From Paraburkholderia aspalathi (GTDB taxonomy: Bacteria > Pseudomonadota > Gammaproteobacteria > Burkholderiales > Burkholderiaceae): a stretch of 64,000 nucleotides of DNA. The DNA lies in the NCBI RefSeq assembly GCF_900116445.1, contig NZ_FPBH01000027.1, positions 62,001 to 126,000 on the forward strand, given 5' to 3'. The translations under genes were made by a program, and so were the position numbers. The notes beneath the pieces were generated by a model. The model made no database searches. It saw only the letters and a list, made by a program, of their open reading frames with translations, and was not told the DNA's origin. Below are positions 40,106 through 48,527 of the stretch, one piece after another (position 1 is the stretch's first letter; each line of letters starts with the position of its first letter).

Positions 40106-40173
40106 CCAGAGTAAGCGTTAAAGCGCTAACTCCGGCCGACAGCTAAAGCGCTAACTCTGGTCGACACAGGAGA
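40106..40173 (+). promoter_or_regulatory. Structured leader element of the permease gene, tandem form
   Basis: A 5' arm CCAGAGTAAGCG (40106-40117) can pair with either of two 3' arms: GCGCTAACTCCGG (40123-40135) or GCGCTAACTCTGG (40148-40160). The second pairing is perfect over CCAGAGT / ACTCTGG with an A-A mismatch. CGACACAGGAGAAG, with the Shine-Dalgarno, follows directly. The same element precedes ugpB at 58.8 kb, so it is probably a shared regulatory site. Confidence 0.7.
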
Positions 40174-40177
40174 AGAT

Positions 40178-41773
40178 GTGAAAAGTTCTATACAACGGAA
40201 CATCGGACCGGTCGCGCTACTGCTGACCGGCTTGGGTTCGATCATCGGGTCGGGCTGGTTGTTCGGCGCGTGGAAGGCTGCAAAAATTGCCGGGCCGGCT
40301 GCCATTTGTGCATGGGTCATCGGCGCGGTGGTGATTCTCGCGATTGCCTTGACCTACGCAGAACTCGGCGCGATGTTCCCGGAGTCCGGCGGCATGGTGC
40401 GTTACGCCCGCTATTCGCACGGCGCATTGGTTGGGTTCATCAGTGCATGGGCCAACTGGATCGCCATTGTCTCGGTGATTCCAATCGAGGCTGAAGCATC
40501 CATTCAATATATGAGTACCTGGCCGTATCCATGGGCGCATGCGCTATTCGTGGATGGGTCATTAACGACTAATGGGCTATTGCTGTCCGCGGCCCTCGTG
40601 ATCATTTACTTCCTGCTGAATTACTGGGGTGTGAAGCTCTTCGCGCGCGCCAATTCGGCGATCACGGTCTTCAAGTTCCTGATTCCGGGCGCGACGATCG
40701 CTGGTCTGATGCTGTCGGGCTTCCACAAGGAAAACTTCGGCGAAGTGAGCACCTTTGCGCCGTACGGCTGGTCGGCTGTGCTGACCGCAGTGTCGACGAG
40801 CGGCATCGTGTTCGCCTTCAACGGCTTCCAGAGCCCGATCAACCTCGCGGGTGAAGCGCGCAATCCGGCGCGGAGCGTGCCATTCGCGGTGATCGGCTCG
40901 ATCCTGCTGGCGCTGGTGATCTACGTGCTGCTGCAGGTTGCGTACATCGGCGCGGTGAACCCGGCCGATGTGATGAAGGGCTGGAGCCACTTCAACTTCG
41001 CTTCGCCGTTTGCCGAACTGGCCATCGCGCTGAACCTGAACTGGCTGGCTATCCTGCTGTACGTCGACGCGTTCGTCAGCCCGAGCGGTACCGGCACGAC
41101 TTACATGGCGACCACCACCCGCATGATCTACGCGATGGAGCGCAACAACACGATGCCGAAAATGTTCGGCAACGTGCACCCGTTCTACGGCGTGCCGCGT
41201 CAGGCGATGTGGTTCAACCTGCTGGTGTCGTTCATTTTCCTGTTCTTCTTCCGCGGCTGGAGCTCGTTGGCGGCGGTGATCTCGGTTGCGACCGTGATCT
41301 CGTACCTGACTGGCCCGATCAGCCTGATGGCGCTGCGACGCGCGGCAACGGATCTGGAGCGCCCGCTGCACATTCCGGGCATGAAATTCATCGCGCCGTT
41401 CGCTTTCGTTTGCGCGTCGCTGATCCTGTACTGGGCGAAGTGGCCGCTGACCGGCGAAATCATTCTGCTGATGGTCGTTGCGCTGCCGGTCTACTTCTAC
41501 TTCCAGGCGAAGTCGGGTTTTGGCGGCTGGGGGCGTGACCTGAAAGCTGCATGGTGGCTCGTGGCCTACCTGCCGGTGATGGCAATTCTGTCGTTGATTG
41601 GTAGCAAGGAATTTGGCGGCCACGGCCTCCTGCCGTACGGTTGGGACATGCTGGTGGTGGCTGTGTTCTCGCTGGTGTTCTACTACTGGGGCGTGCATAG
41701 CGGCTACCGTTCGGAATACCTCGAAGAACGTCAGACGCACGACGAAGTGCTTGAGGGCATGGGCGCACACTAA
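40178..41773 (+). CDS. APC-family amino-acid permease
   Basis: 531 residues with about twelve to fourteen hydrophobic segments. GPVALLLTGLGSIIGSGWLFGAWKAAKIAGPAA is the first APC helix with the substrate-binding GSG, followed by TYAELGAMFPESGGMVRYARYSHG. The later QSPINLAGEARNPARSVPFAV is also APC-typical. Overall it resembles aspartate/proton symporters of the YveA kind, but the substrate is inferred only. The start is GTG (ATG two bases earlier would be followed by a stop), with AGGAGAAG well placed. Its leader carries the tandem hairpin element. Confidence 0.9.
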   Translation: MKSSIQRNIGPVALLLTGLGSIIGSGWLFGAWKAAKIAGPAAICAWVIGAVVILAIALTYAELGAMFPESGGMVRYARYSHGALVGFISAWANWIAIVSVIPIEAEASIQYMSTWPYPWAHALFVDGSLTTNGLLLSAALVIIYFLLNYWGVKLFARANSAITVFKFLIPGATIAGLMLSGFHKENFGEVSTFAPYGWSAVLTAVSTSGIVFAFNGFQSPINLAGEARNPARSVPFAVIGSILLALVIYVLLQVAYIGAVNPADVMKGWSHFNFASPFAELAIALNLNWLAILLYVDAFVSPSGTGTTYMATTTRMIYAMERNNTMPKMFGNVHPFYGVPRQAMWFNLLVSFIFLFFFRGWSSLAAVISVATVISYLTGPISLMALRRAATDLERPLHIPGMKFIAPFAFVCASLILYWAKWPLTGEIILLMVVALPVYFYFQAKSGFGGWGRDLKAAWWLVAYLPVMAILSLIGSKEFGGHGLLPYGWDMLVVAVFSLVFYYWGVHSGYRSEYLEERQTHDEVLEGMGAH

Positions 41774-41793
41774 GTTGCTGCGCTGAGTCCTTT

Positions 41794-41817
41794 CGCCGGA
41801 TCGCCGGATCGCCGGAT
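41794..41817. repeat. Short tandem repeat, CGCCGGAT x3
   Basis: Three perfect head-to-tail copies of an eight-base unit just after the permease stop, followed by an inverted ATCCGGC. It probably arose by slippage and could vary between strains. Confidence 0.8.
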
Positions 41818-41839
41818 TGTCATGATCCGGCACAGTACG

Positions 41840-41876
41840 AAAAAGCCCGCCTGAGTTGCTCAGGCGGGCTTTTTTG
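41840..41876. terminator. Bidirectional terminator between permease and ygiD-like gene
   Basis: AAAAAGCCCGCCTGAG / CTCAGGCGGGCTTTTTT with a TTG loop, flanked by A- and T-tracts, serving the permease (+) and the convergent dioxygenase gene (-). Confidence 0.93.
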
Positions 41877-41920
41877 TTGGCGGCGCTTTGGCCTTGGTTT
41901 GCCGTTGCGCTGACGTCGAA

Positions 41921-42706
41921 TCAGGCGGTGCCGAACACGTAATTCGTCATGGCGAGCGAGCGCTGATAGGTTCCGAGCGACTGAATCGCCAGAGAATAAT
42001 CGTCGTCCGCCGCACCTAGTGCCGCGAAGACGGGCAGCAAGTGCTCGTCGGTTGGATGCATCAGTACCGCGTGCGGCGCTTGGCGGCGGTAGTCGAGCAA
42101 CGCGTCGATGTCGTGCGCGGCAAGCTTTGCCTCGAACCAGTCGGTGAATTCGGCCACACGCGGATCGGCATCGCCCGGGCGCGCGGAAAAATCCGCAGCG
42201 CGCAGGTTGTGCGTGATCTGGCCCGAGCCGATCACCATTACGCCGTCATCTTTCAGCGAGCGCAGCGCCCGACCTACCCGGAAGTGATGGGCGGCATCCA
42301 TGTGCGGCTGGATCGACAGTTGCGCGACCGGTATGTCGGCTTCCGGGAACATCAGCAGCATCGGTACCCACGCGCCGTGATCAAGCCCGTGCGGCTGGGC
42401 GTCGGTGAGGATGCCGTGTTCGCCGAGCAGCACTGCGGCACGGCGCGCCACATCGGGCGCGCCGGGAGCCGGGTACTGAATTTCATACAACTGACGCGGG
42501 AAGCCGTAGAAATCGTGGATGGTCTCGGGCGCCGTGGACGTGCTCACCACCGGTTGCGCCGTGCCCCAATGGGCCGACAGCATCAGCACGCTCTCAGGGC
42601 GCGGCAATTGCGCCGACAGCGCGCCGAATTCGGCGGACGGCAGGGAAGGGTCGATCGGCAGCGTAGGTGCGCCGTGGGAGAGGTAGAGCGACGGTAAGCG
42701 ATTCAT
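41921..42706 (-). CDS. 4,5-DOPA dioxygenase extradiol, YgiD-like
   Basis: 261-residue class III extradiol dioxygenase (LigB fold). Metal and active-site residues are in LYLSHGAPTLPI, VLMLSAHWGT, GLDHGAWVPML and VIGSGQITHNL; HPTDEHLLPVFAALGAA holds further conserved His. E. coli YgiD opens L-DOPA in vitro, but the natural substrate is unknown. Minus-strand ATG 42706 begins MNRLPSLYLSHGAP; the longer reading of 62 residues is not protein-like. It does not overlap ubiX, which ends 155 bases upstream. Confidence 0.9.
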   Translation of the reverse strand: MNRLPSLYLSHGAPTLPIDPSLPSAEFGALSAQLPRPESVLMLSAHWGTAQPVVSTSTAPETIHDFYGFPRQLYEIQYPAPGAPDVARRAAVLLGEHGILTDAQPHGLDHGAWVPMLLMFPEADIPVAQLSIQPHMDAAHHFRVGRALRSLKDDGVMVIGSGQITHNLRAADFSARPGDADPRVAEFTDWFEAKLAAHDIDALLDYRRQAPHAVLMHPTDEHLLPVFAALGAADDDYSLAIQSLGTYQRSLAMTNYVFGTA

Positions 42707-42861
42707 GGCAGCAACGCCGCCGCGGGAACGCGGCGCGGAAGTAGGGTTGCTATCAATATAGGTCCGTACCGGCGTTTTATAAACGGGCGAAAACGGAATT
42801 GATTGTGTCGCCGGTGTTGTTAATGGTGTTTGCGCGCCTGTGGCGCGCCGCGTCCTTCGAA

Positions 42862-43461
42862 TTATTCCTGCGTGCCGCGCAAACCTTGCCACGCCGGCGA
42901 CATGGCCGGTCCCAACGCGAATAGGTCCAACACGCGCGCCACCGTGTGATCGACCATTTCGTCGATCGTCGTCGGTTGGTTATAGAAAGCGGGCAAGGGC
43001 GGAAAGATCACGCCCCCCATTTCGGTGACGGCCGTCATATTGCGCAGATGTGCGAGGTTTAACGGCGTTTCCCGCACGAGCAGCACGAGCCGGCGTCGCT
43101 CTTTGAGCGTGACATCGGCGGCGCGGGTGATCAGGTTGTCGGATAAACCGTGTGCGACGCTTGCCAGCGTCTTCATGGAGCACGGCGCGACCACCATGCC
43201 ATCGGTCGCAAACGAGCCGGACGCGATACTCGCGCCGACGTCGCGCACCGAATGGACGACATCCGCGAGCGGATGCACGTCTTCTTTGCTCAACTGGAGT
43301 TCGTGCTGGATATTGAGCCACCCAGCGCTCGAAATCAGCAGATGGCTCTCGACGCCGCCCAGCCTGCGCAACGTCTCGAGCAACCGAATGCCGTAGATGG
43401 CGCCGGTCGCGCCGGTAATCGCGACGATTAGCCGGCGTGGCGCCGCAGCACGTGTTTCCAT
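42862..43461 (-). CDS. ubiX: Flavin prenyltransferase UbiX
   Basis: 199 residues. RLIVAITGATGAIYGIRLLETLRRL is the FMN-binding start, then HLLISSAGWLNIQHEL, MVVAPCSMKTLASVAHGLSDNLITRAADVTLKERRRLVLLVRETPLN (the SMKTL and LV.RETPL signatures), and MTAVTEMGGVIFPPLPAFY. It makes prenylated FMN for the UbiD decarboxylase in ubiquinone synthesis; no ubiD is seen in this window. ATG 43461 is used; a TTG nine codons earlier is less likely. Downstream of grxD, in the hemA-to-ubiX gene string. Confidence 0.94.
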   Translation of the reverse strand: METRAAAPRRLIVAITGATGAIYGIRLLETLRRLGGVESHLLISSAGWLNIQHELQLSKEDVHPLADVVHSVRDVGASIASGSFATDGMVVAPCSMKTLASVAHGLSDNLITRAADVTLKERRRLVLLVRETPLNLAHLRNMTAVTEMGGVIFPPLPAFYNQPTTIDEMVDHTVARVLDLFALGPAMSPAWQGLRGTQE

Positions 43462-43510
43462 GGCTCGCGGCGCCTTATCGGAGGACAACGAAGGTTCGGA
43501 CAGCGGCTGC

Positions 43511-43822
43511 TTAGGCCGCGGCGAACAGTTGCTGCAGTTCGCCCGATTCGTACATTTCCATCATGATGTCCGAGCCGCCTACGAATTCGCCCTTCACGTA
43601 GAGCTGCGGAATGGTCGGCCAGTTCGAGAACTGCTTGATGCCCTGGCGGACTTCGTCGTCTTCGAGCACGTTGACGGTTTTGATTTCGCCGACGCCGCAT
43701 GCCTTCAGGATCTGGATGGCGCGGCCGGAAAAGCCGCACATCGGGAACTGGGCGGTGCCCTTCATGAAGAGCACGACGTTGTTTTCGTCGACGATTTGCT
43801 TGATGCGTTGTTGCGTATCCAT
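43511..43822 (-). CDS. grxD: Monothiol glutaredoxin GrxD
   Basis: 103 residues with the monothiol CGFS active site (C29), preceded by VVLFMKGTAQFPM, and later NWPTIPQLYVKGEFVGGSDIMMEMYESGELQQLF, the glutathione-binding cis-Pro region. Such proteins bind a 2Fe-2S cluster as dimers with glutathione and pass it on, often with BolA partners; a BolA-like gene lies at 8.7 kb. The start at 43822 gives MDTQQRIKQIV, the usual N-terminus. Lies between prmC and ubiX. Confidence 0.96.
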   Translation of the reverse strand: MDTQQRIKQIVDENNVVLFMKGTAQFPMCGFSGRAIQILKACGVGEIKTVNVLEDDEVRQGIKQFSNWPTIPQLYVKGEFVGGSDIMMEMYESGELQQLFAAA

Positions 43823-43936
43823 GACTGACCTTGCGGTTCCGTTATGTGTAGGGAATAGGCTGAAATGATAGCGGATTTCGGTAAGACCGGCCGAGGACCG
43901 CTTTGCCACCTCGGCGATTACGGCCATCCGTCGACG

Positions 43937-44779
43937 TTAGCCGGGCCAGCGTCCGCCGCTGATTCGCTCGATGCCGGCGAGATCCTGCTCCGAGCGGACG
44001 TCTGTAAAACCTTGCGCGGTCAGGAGGTCGCGTACGGCTTGCGCCTGATCGTACCCGTGTTCGATCCACAATACGCCGTTGGCGGCCAAGCGTGTGGGCG
44101 CGCCCGCGACAATCTCGCGGATCGCGCTGAGGCCGTCGGCTTCATCCGTGAGCGCACCGCGCGGTTCGAAGCGCAGATCGCCTTCCGACAGATGCGGATC
44201 GCCGTTCGCGATATACGGCGGATTGCTGACGATCACGTCAAAGCGCAATGCTGAGTCGAGCGAGTTGTACCAGTCGCTTTGCTGCAGGCCCACGGCGCCG
44301 CCGGGGCGTTTGGCATCCAGCAAGCGTGCCGCGTTGCGTATGGCCACGGCCAGTGCTTCGGCGGAACGGTCCAGCGCCCAGACTTGCGCGTCGGGCCGCA
44401 TCGACGCAATGGCCACGGCGATTGCGCCAGTGCCGGTGCCCAGATCGAGTACGCGCGGCCGCGAGATGTTTTCCATCGCCGCCAACGCTGTTTCGACCAG
44501 CAATTCGGTTTCGGGACGCGGAATCAGCACGTCCGGTGTCACCTCGAAATCAAGCCCGAAAAATTCACGCGTGCCGACCAGTTGCGCCACCGGCTCACCG
44601 GCGACACGCCGAGCTTCCAGAGCCCGGTATCGTTCGACTACCGGGTCGTCGAGCACATCATCGCTGCGCGTAATCAACTGCGTATGCCGCCAGCCGAGCA
44701 CGTGCGTGAGCAGAATCCGCGCTTCGAGTGACGGCAGTGGCGAGGCGCGTAACAACGCGGCGGGCGTGACCGGGTCCAT
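43937..44779 (-). CDS. prmC: Release factor glutamine N5-methyltransferase PrmC
   Basis: 280 residues. RVLDLGTGTGAIAVAIASMRPDA binds SAM, WALDRSAEALAVAIRNA is motif II, and FDVIVSNPPYIANGDPHL the catalytic NPPY motif. The N-terminal helical part contains GEPVAQLVGTREFFGLDFEVTPDVLIPRPETELLVE, which is diagnostic. It methylates the Gln of the GGQ motif in RF1/RF2. It follows prfA, its substrate gene, by six bases on the minus strand, the standard arrangement. Confidence 0.96.
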   Translation of the reverse strand: MDPVTPAALLRASPLPSLEARILLTHVLGWRHTQLITRSDDVLDDPVVERYRALEARRVAGEPVAQLVGTREFFGLDFEVTPDVLIPRPETELLVETALAAMENISRPRVLDLGTGTGAIAVAIASMRPDAQVWALDRSAEALAVAIRNAARLLDAKRPGGAVGLQQSDWYNSLDSALRFDVIVSNPPYIANGDPHLSEGDLRFEPRGALTDEADGLSAIREIVAGAPTRLAANGVLWIEHGYDQAQAVRDLLTAQGFTDVRSEQDLAGIERISGGRWPG

Positions 44780-44785
44780 TCGCGC

Positions 44786-45868
44786 TTAGTCCGCGTCGCC
44801 CAGCGATGCCAGCAACTCGGCCTGATGCTCGCTGACGAGTGCCGCGATCAACTCGTCGAGATCGCCATCCATGATCGCGTCGAGGCGGTACAGCGTCAGA
44901 TTGATCCGGTGATCCGTCAGACGCCCTTGCGGAAAGTTATAGGTGCGAATGCGCTCCGAGCGATCGCCTGAACCGATCAGGCTCTTGCGAGTTGCGGCTT
45001 CCTTTTGCTGCTGCTCATGCGACTGCTTGTCCTTGATGCGCGCGGCCAACACCTTCAGCGCACGATCCTTGTTCTTGTGCTGCGACCGGTCGTCCTGACA
45101 TTCGACGACGATGCCGGTCGGCAAGTGCGTCACGCGCACGGCCGAATCTGTCTTGTTGATGTGCTGACCGCCCGCGCCGGACGCGCGGAACGTGTCGATG
45201 CGCAGATCGGCCGGATTGATTTCGACTTCGCCGATTTCGTCCGCTTCCGGCATCACCGCGACCGTGCACGCCGAAGTGTGGATGCGGCCCTGCGTTTCGG
45301 TGGCCGGCACGCGTTGCACGCGGTGGCCGCCCGACTCGAACTTGAGCTTGGAATAGGCCGCTTCGCCGGCGATACGCACGATCACTTCCTTATAGCCGCC
45401 GAGGTCCGATTCGCTCGCCGACATCATCTCCACTTGCCAGCGATTACGCTCGGCAAAGCGCAGGTACATGCGCAGCAAATCGCCCGCGAACAGCGCGGAT
45501 TCGTCGCCGCCGGTACCGGCCCGGATTTCGAGGAAGATATTGCGGTCGTCGTTCGGGTCTTTCGGCAACAGCATTTTCTGCAATTCCGCGCCGAGTTTTT
45601 CCATCCGCTCGCGCGCCGCGCGAATTTCTTCTTCCGCAAAGTCGCGCATCGACGCGTCCGCCAGCAGTTCTTGCGCGGTCGCCGCGTCGTTCATCGCCAG
45701 GCGCCACAGCGCGTAATGCTCCACAACCGGCCCGAGCTCGGCGTGTTCACGCGTGAGCTTGCGGTATTGGTCGAGATTCGAGGTGATGTCCTCGCGGCTC
45801 AACAGGTCGTTCAGTTCGGCCAGCCGGGTAGTGAGCTGGTCGAGCTTGCGTTGCATGCTCGTTTTCAT
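44786..45868 (-). CDS. prfA: Peptide chain release factor 1
   Basis: 360 residues. The catalytic GGQ is in RASGAGGQHINKTDSAVRVTHLPTG, and the stop-codon recognition region PxT appears as RVPATETQGRIHTSACTVAV. The N-terminal coiled-coil and the C-terminal TYNFPQGRLTDHRINLTLYRLD are typical. It reads UAA and UAG. Minus-strand start at 45868; hemA ends 122 bases upstream, and prmC follows immediately. Confidence 0.97.
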   Translation of the reverse strand: MKTSMQRKLDQLTTRLAELNDLLSREDITSNLDQYRKLTREHAELGPVVEHYALWRLAMNDAATAQELLADASMRDFAEEEIRAARERMEKLGAELQKMLLPKDPNDDRNIFLEIRAGTGGDESALFAGDLLRMYLRFAERNRWQVEMMSASESDLGGYKEVIVRIAGEAAYSKLKFESGGHRVQRVPATETQGRIHTSACTVAVMPEADEIGEVEINPADLRIDTFRASGAGGQHINKTDSAVRVTHLPTGIVVECQDDRSQHKNKDRALKVLAARIKDKQSHEQQQKEAATRKSLIGSGDRSERIRTYNFPQGRLTDHRINLTLYRLDAIMDGDLDELIAALVSEHQAELLASLGDAD

Positions 45869-45990
45869 CGGACGGGTATCGGAGCGGACTCCGGCAAAGA
45901 CGACGACTAGGGGAGTGGGCAGATGCCCTGGTCAGAAGCATGTCGCGGGCCACTCAGTGTGGCGCGGACGGTGCGGCGGTGGCTGCGCCG

Positions 45991-47277
45991 CTAACGCTCC
46001 GTAGAACCGGAGTGTTTGTAGAAACCGCTCATCAATTCGATAAGCGTGTCACGGTTCTCGCTGCTCGCGCGATTGAGCGCGTGCGTGGGGCCGTGGATCA
46101 GTTTGTTGGTGAGCGATTGCGACAACGCTTCGAGCACCGCTGCCGGGTCCTCGCCGCGTGCGAGCATTTTCTGCGCGCGTTCGACTTCGGCGCGACGCAG
46201 CACGTCGGCCTGTGTATGCATGTGGCGGATCACCGGCACGATGCTGCGTGCGTCGAGCCACTGCATGAAGTTCTGCACACGCGTTTCGATGATCGCTTCG
46301 GCCTGCGCGACCGCGGCTTGCCGCGACGCATTGCCTTCGCGCACGATCGCGCCGAGATCGTCGACGGTGTATAGGAAAACGTCTTCAAGCTTGCCGACTT
46401 CGGGTTCGATATCGCGCGGCACGGCCAGATCGACCATGAAAATCGGCCGGTGACGGCGTGCTTTCACGGCCCGCTCGACGGCGCCCAGACCGATGATCGG
46501 CAGGGTGGACGCGGTGCACGACACGATGATGTCGAACTCATGCATGCGGGTGGGCAGTTCCGAGAGCGGAATGGCCCGGCCGTTGAAGCGCTCAGCGAGG
46601 CGGCTGCCGCGCTCGGCCGTGCGATTGGCTACGACGAGCTCGCGTGGTTGCTGCGCCGCGAAGTGCGTAGCGCACAACTCGATCATTTCGCCCGCGCCGA
46701 TGAACAGCACGCGCTGGTTTGAAATCTTGTCGAAAATCCGCTGTGCGAGCCGCACGGCGGCTGCCGCCATGGAAACCGACTGCGCGCCGATTTCGGTCGT
46801 GCTGCGCACTTCCTTCGCCACGGCGAAGGTGCGCTGGAACAACTGGTTCAGATAGGTGCCGAGCGCGCCGGCCTCGGACGCTGTACGTACCGCGTCCTTC
46901 ATTTGTCCGACGATTTGCGTCTCGCCCAACACCATCGAATCGAGTCCCGAGGCGACGCGGAACGCGTGGCGCACGGCTTCCGACTGCGGCAGCGCGTAGA
47001 CATGCGGTGCGAGTTCGTCGACGGGCAGGTTGTGGTACTTCGAGAACCACTGGATCGCGGCTTCACGCGCGGCCTGGTCGTCGGTCGCGCAGTAGAGTTC
47101 GGTACGGTTACAGGTGGACAGAATCGCCGCTTCCGGCGCCGTGCGGGCGGTGCGGCCGAGCCAGACGCTCTTGAAGGTGTCCAGTGCAGGCTTGATCTGT
47201 TCGAGCGGAAACGCCACGCGTTCGCGCAAGGCGACAGGCGCAGTGTGGTGATTGATTCCGATCGTTAGAAGCTGCAT
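45991..47277 (-). CDS. hemA: Glutamyl-tRNA reductase HemA
   Basis: 428 residues. Catalytic Cys at about residue 56 in AILSTCNRTELYCA, then RVASGLDSMVLGETQIVGQMKDAV, the NADPH fold QRVLFIGAGEMIELCATHF, and the dimerisation helices at the C-terminus. It reduces glutamyl-tRNA to glutamate-1-semialdehyde, the first step of tetrapyrrole synthesis. The N-terminal MQLLTIGINHHTAPVALRERVAF is typical. First gene of hemA-prfA-prmC-grxD-ubiX. Confidence 0.97.
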   Translation of the reverse strand: MQLLTIGINHHTAPVALRERVAFPLEQIKPALDTFKSVWLGRTARTAPEAAILSTCNRTELYCATDDQAAREAAIQWFSKYHNLPVDELAPHVYALPQSEAVRHAFRVASGLDSMVLGETQIVGQMKDAVRTASEAGALGTYLNQLFQRTFAVAKEVRSTTEIGAQSVSMAAAAVRLAQRIFDKISNQRVLFIGAGEMIELCATHFAAQQPRELVVANRTAERGSRLAERFNGRAIPLSELPTRMHEFDIIVSCTASTLPIIGLGAVERAVKARRHRPIFMVDLAVPRDIEPEVGKLEDVFLYTVDDLGAIVREGNASRQAAVAQAEAIIETRVQNFMQWLDARSIVPVIRHMHTQADVLRRAEVERAQKMLARGEDPAAVLEALSQSLTNKLIHGPTHALNRASSENRDTLIELMSGFYKHSGSTER

Positions 47278-47339
47278 ATGGGGAGCTATGGTTTAGCTCA
47301 ATATTATAGCGTTTCCACGATTCTTACATTGTGGATGCG

Positions 47340-48050
47340 TCACCCGGCCGCCACAATGGCGTCAGGCGGGATGGCGTCGAGCTGGTAGCCATAGCCGTAA
47401 AGCGGCGTCAGGCAGTACCCGTGCTCTGGCCGCAACTGCAACTTGGTCCGCACGCGTGATGCATGGGTGTCTACGGTGCGCGACTGTACGTCGCGGCGGC
47501 GCGTCCAGACCGTTTCGAGAATATGCGCGCGCGACACCGGGCGAGACAGATTGGAAAACAGCAGCAGCGCAAAGCGGAACTCCTTCGGTGTCAGGGCGAC
47601 CGTCTGATTACGGAAGGTGACGGCGAACTGCGCTGCGTCGAACGCATAGCCACCGATCGTGTCGCGCCGCCGGTTCGGCGGCCGCCGCAGGGCCGCGCGC
47701 CGCAGCAGCGCGTCCACTCGGGCCAGCATTTCCGGGCCGCGGACCGGTTTGGTCAGGCAGTCGTCGGCGCCGGCATGGAGCGCTGCGACAATCTGGCTCT
47801 CGCGTGGCTCCGACAGCAGCACGATCACCGGCAAGTTCGGCAGGATCGAGCGGGCGCGCGGAATCAGGTCTTCGGCGCAATGGTCGCCGGCCCAGTTTTC
47901 AGTGATGAGAAGATCGAAGAATTCGTCGGCGGCACGGACCAGAAACGGTGTGCTCGCTGTGAAGTGCTGGCACGCATGGCCGCCGGCAAAGATCAGCCGG
48001 CCGACCAGGGTGGCGTGCCGTAAGTCCGGCTCGATAAGGGCGATTCGCAT
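47340..48050 (-). CDS. OmpR-type response regulator with Glu at the phospho-acceptor site
   Basis: 236 residues: receiver domain (about 1-115) and winged-helix output domain (about 130-225, with FRFALLLFSNLSRPVSRAHILETVW and SRTVDTHASRVRTKL). The receiver keeps an acidic pair (E7, D9), a Ser at the switch position (S80) and the Lys (K101 in LTKPV). The strand that normally ends in the phosphorylated Asp reads FDLLITENW, placing E51 there. No sensor kinase lies nearby. It may therefore act without phosphorylation. Minus-strand ATG 48050; downstream hemA is 62 bases away. Confidence 0.85.
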   Translation of the reverse strand: MRIALIEPDLRHATLVGRLIFAGGHACQHFTASTPFLVRAADEFFDLLITENWAGDHCAEDLIPRARSILPNLPVIVLLSEPRESQIVAALHAGADDCLTKPVRGPEMLARVDALLRRAALRRPPNRRRDTIGGYAFDAAQFAVTFRNQTVALTPKEFRFALLLFSNLSRPVSRAHILETVWTRRRDVQSRTVDTHASRVRTKLQLRPEHGYCLTPLYGYGYQLDAIPPDAIVAAG

Positions 48051-48253
48051 GGCGCGCTTTCAGCTTGGCAATTACCCGGACTAGGTTTCTCCGTAAGGCT
48101 TACAGCTTGCCTAACATCACCCCGACCCCTAAACTCAACCGCTATGCGGAAAGCGCCGTGCTGAACCTCTATAGTTAATGAGACAAAAATGCTATCTGTG
48201 TTGGCTCCTTGCGCCCATGAGACAAATCTGAAACTGCGCGAGACCTGCCACTA

Positions 48254-48508
48254 ATGGGGTGGCCCGGAATCCTGGTGCTGGGCGCGGTGATTGGTCTCGC
48301 AGGCTGGTGGTTGCATCCGCTGCGCCGTTCGAGCCGTGCCGCGTGGTGGGTGGCGCTCCTGGTCGGCGTGCTGGGCGCGGGTGTTGCTCGCATGGCCGGC
48401 AACGTAGTGGGACTTTTTCATGATGGCGATACGCTCGAATGGCCGGTATGTACCGCCATCGCGCTGATCGCCGTCGCCGTGACGGTCGGCTTGCTTTCCC
48501 GTCGATGA
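48254..48508 (+). CDS. Small membrane protein, GlsB/YeaQ-like
   Basis: 84 residues with three hydrophobic stretches: WPGILVLGAVIGLAGWWL, AWWVALLVGVLGAGVARMAGNVVG and VCTAIALIAVAVTVGLLS. The repeated Gly spacing resembles the transglycosylase-associated (GlsB/YeaQ/YmgE) family, whose function is unknown. Plus-strand ATG 48254; upstream purines are weak. It ends 19 bases before the Xaa-Pro aminopeptidase start. Confidence 0.65.
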   Translation: MGWPGILVLGAVIGLAGWWLHPLRRSSRAAWWVALLVGVLGAGVARMAGNVVGLFHDGDTLEWPVCTAIALIAVAVTVGLLSRR

Positions 48509-48527
48509 ATACTTGCAGGTGACTCTG

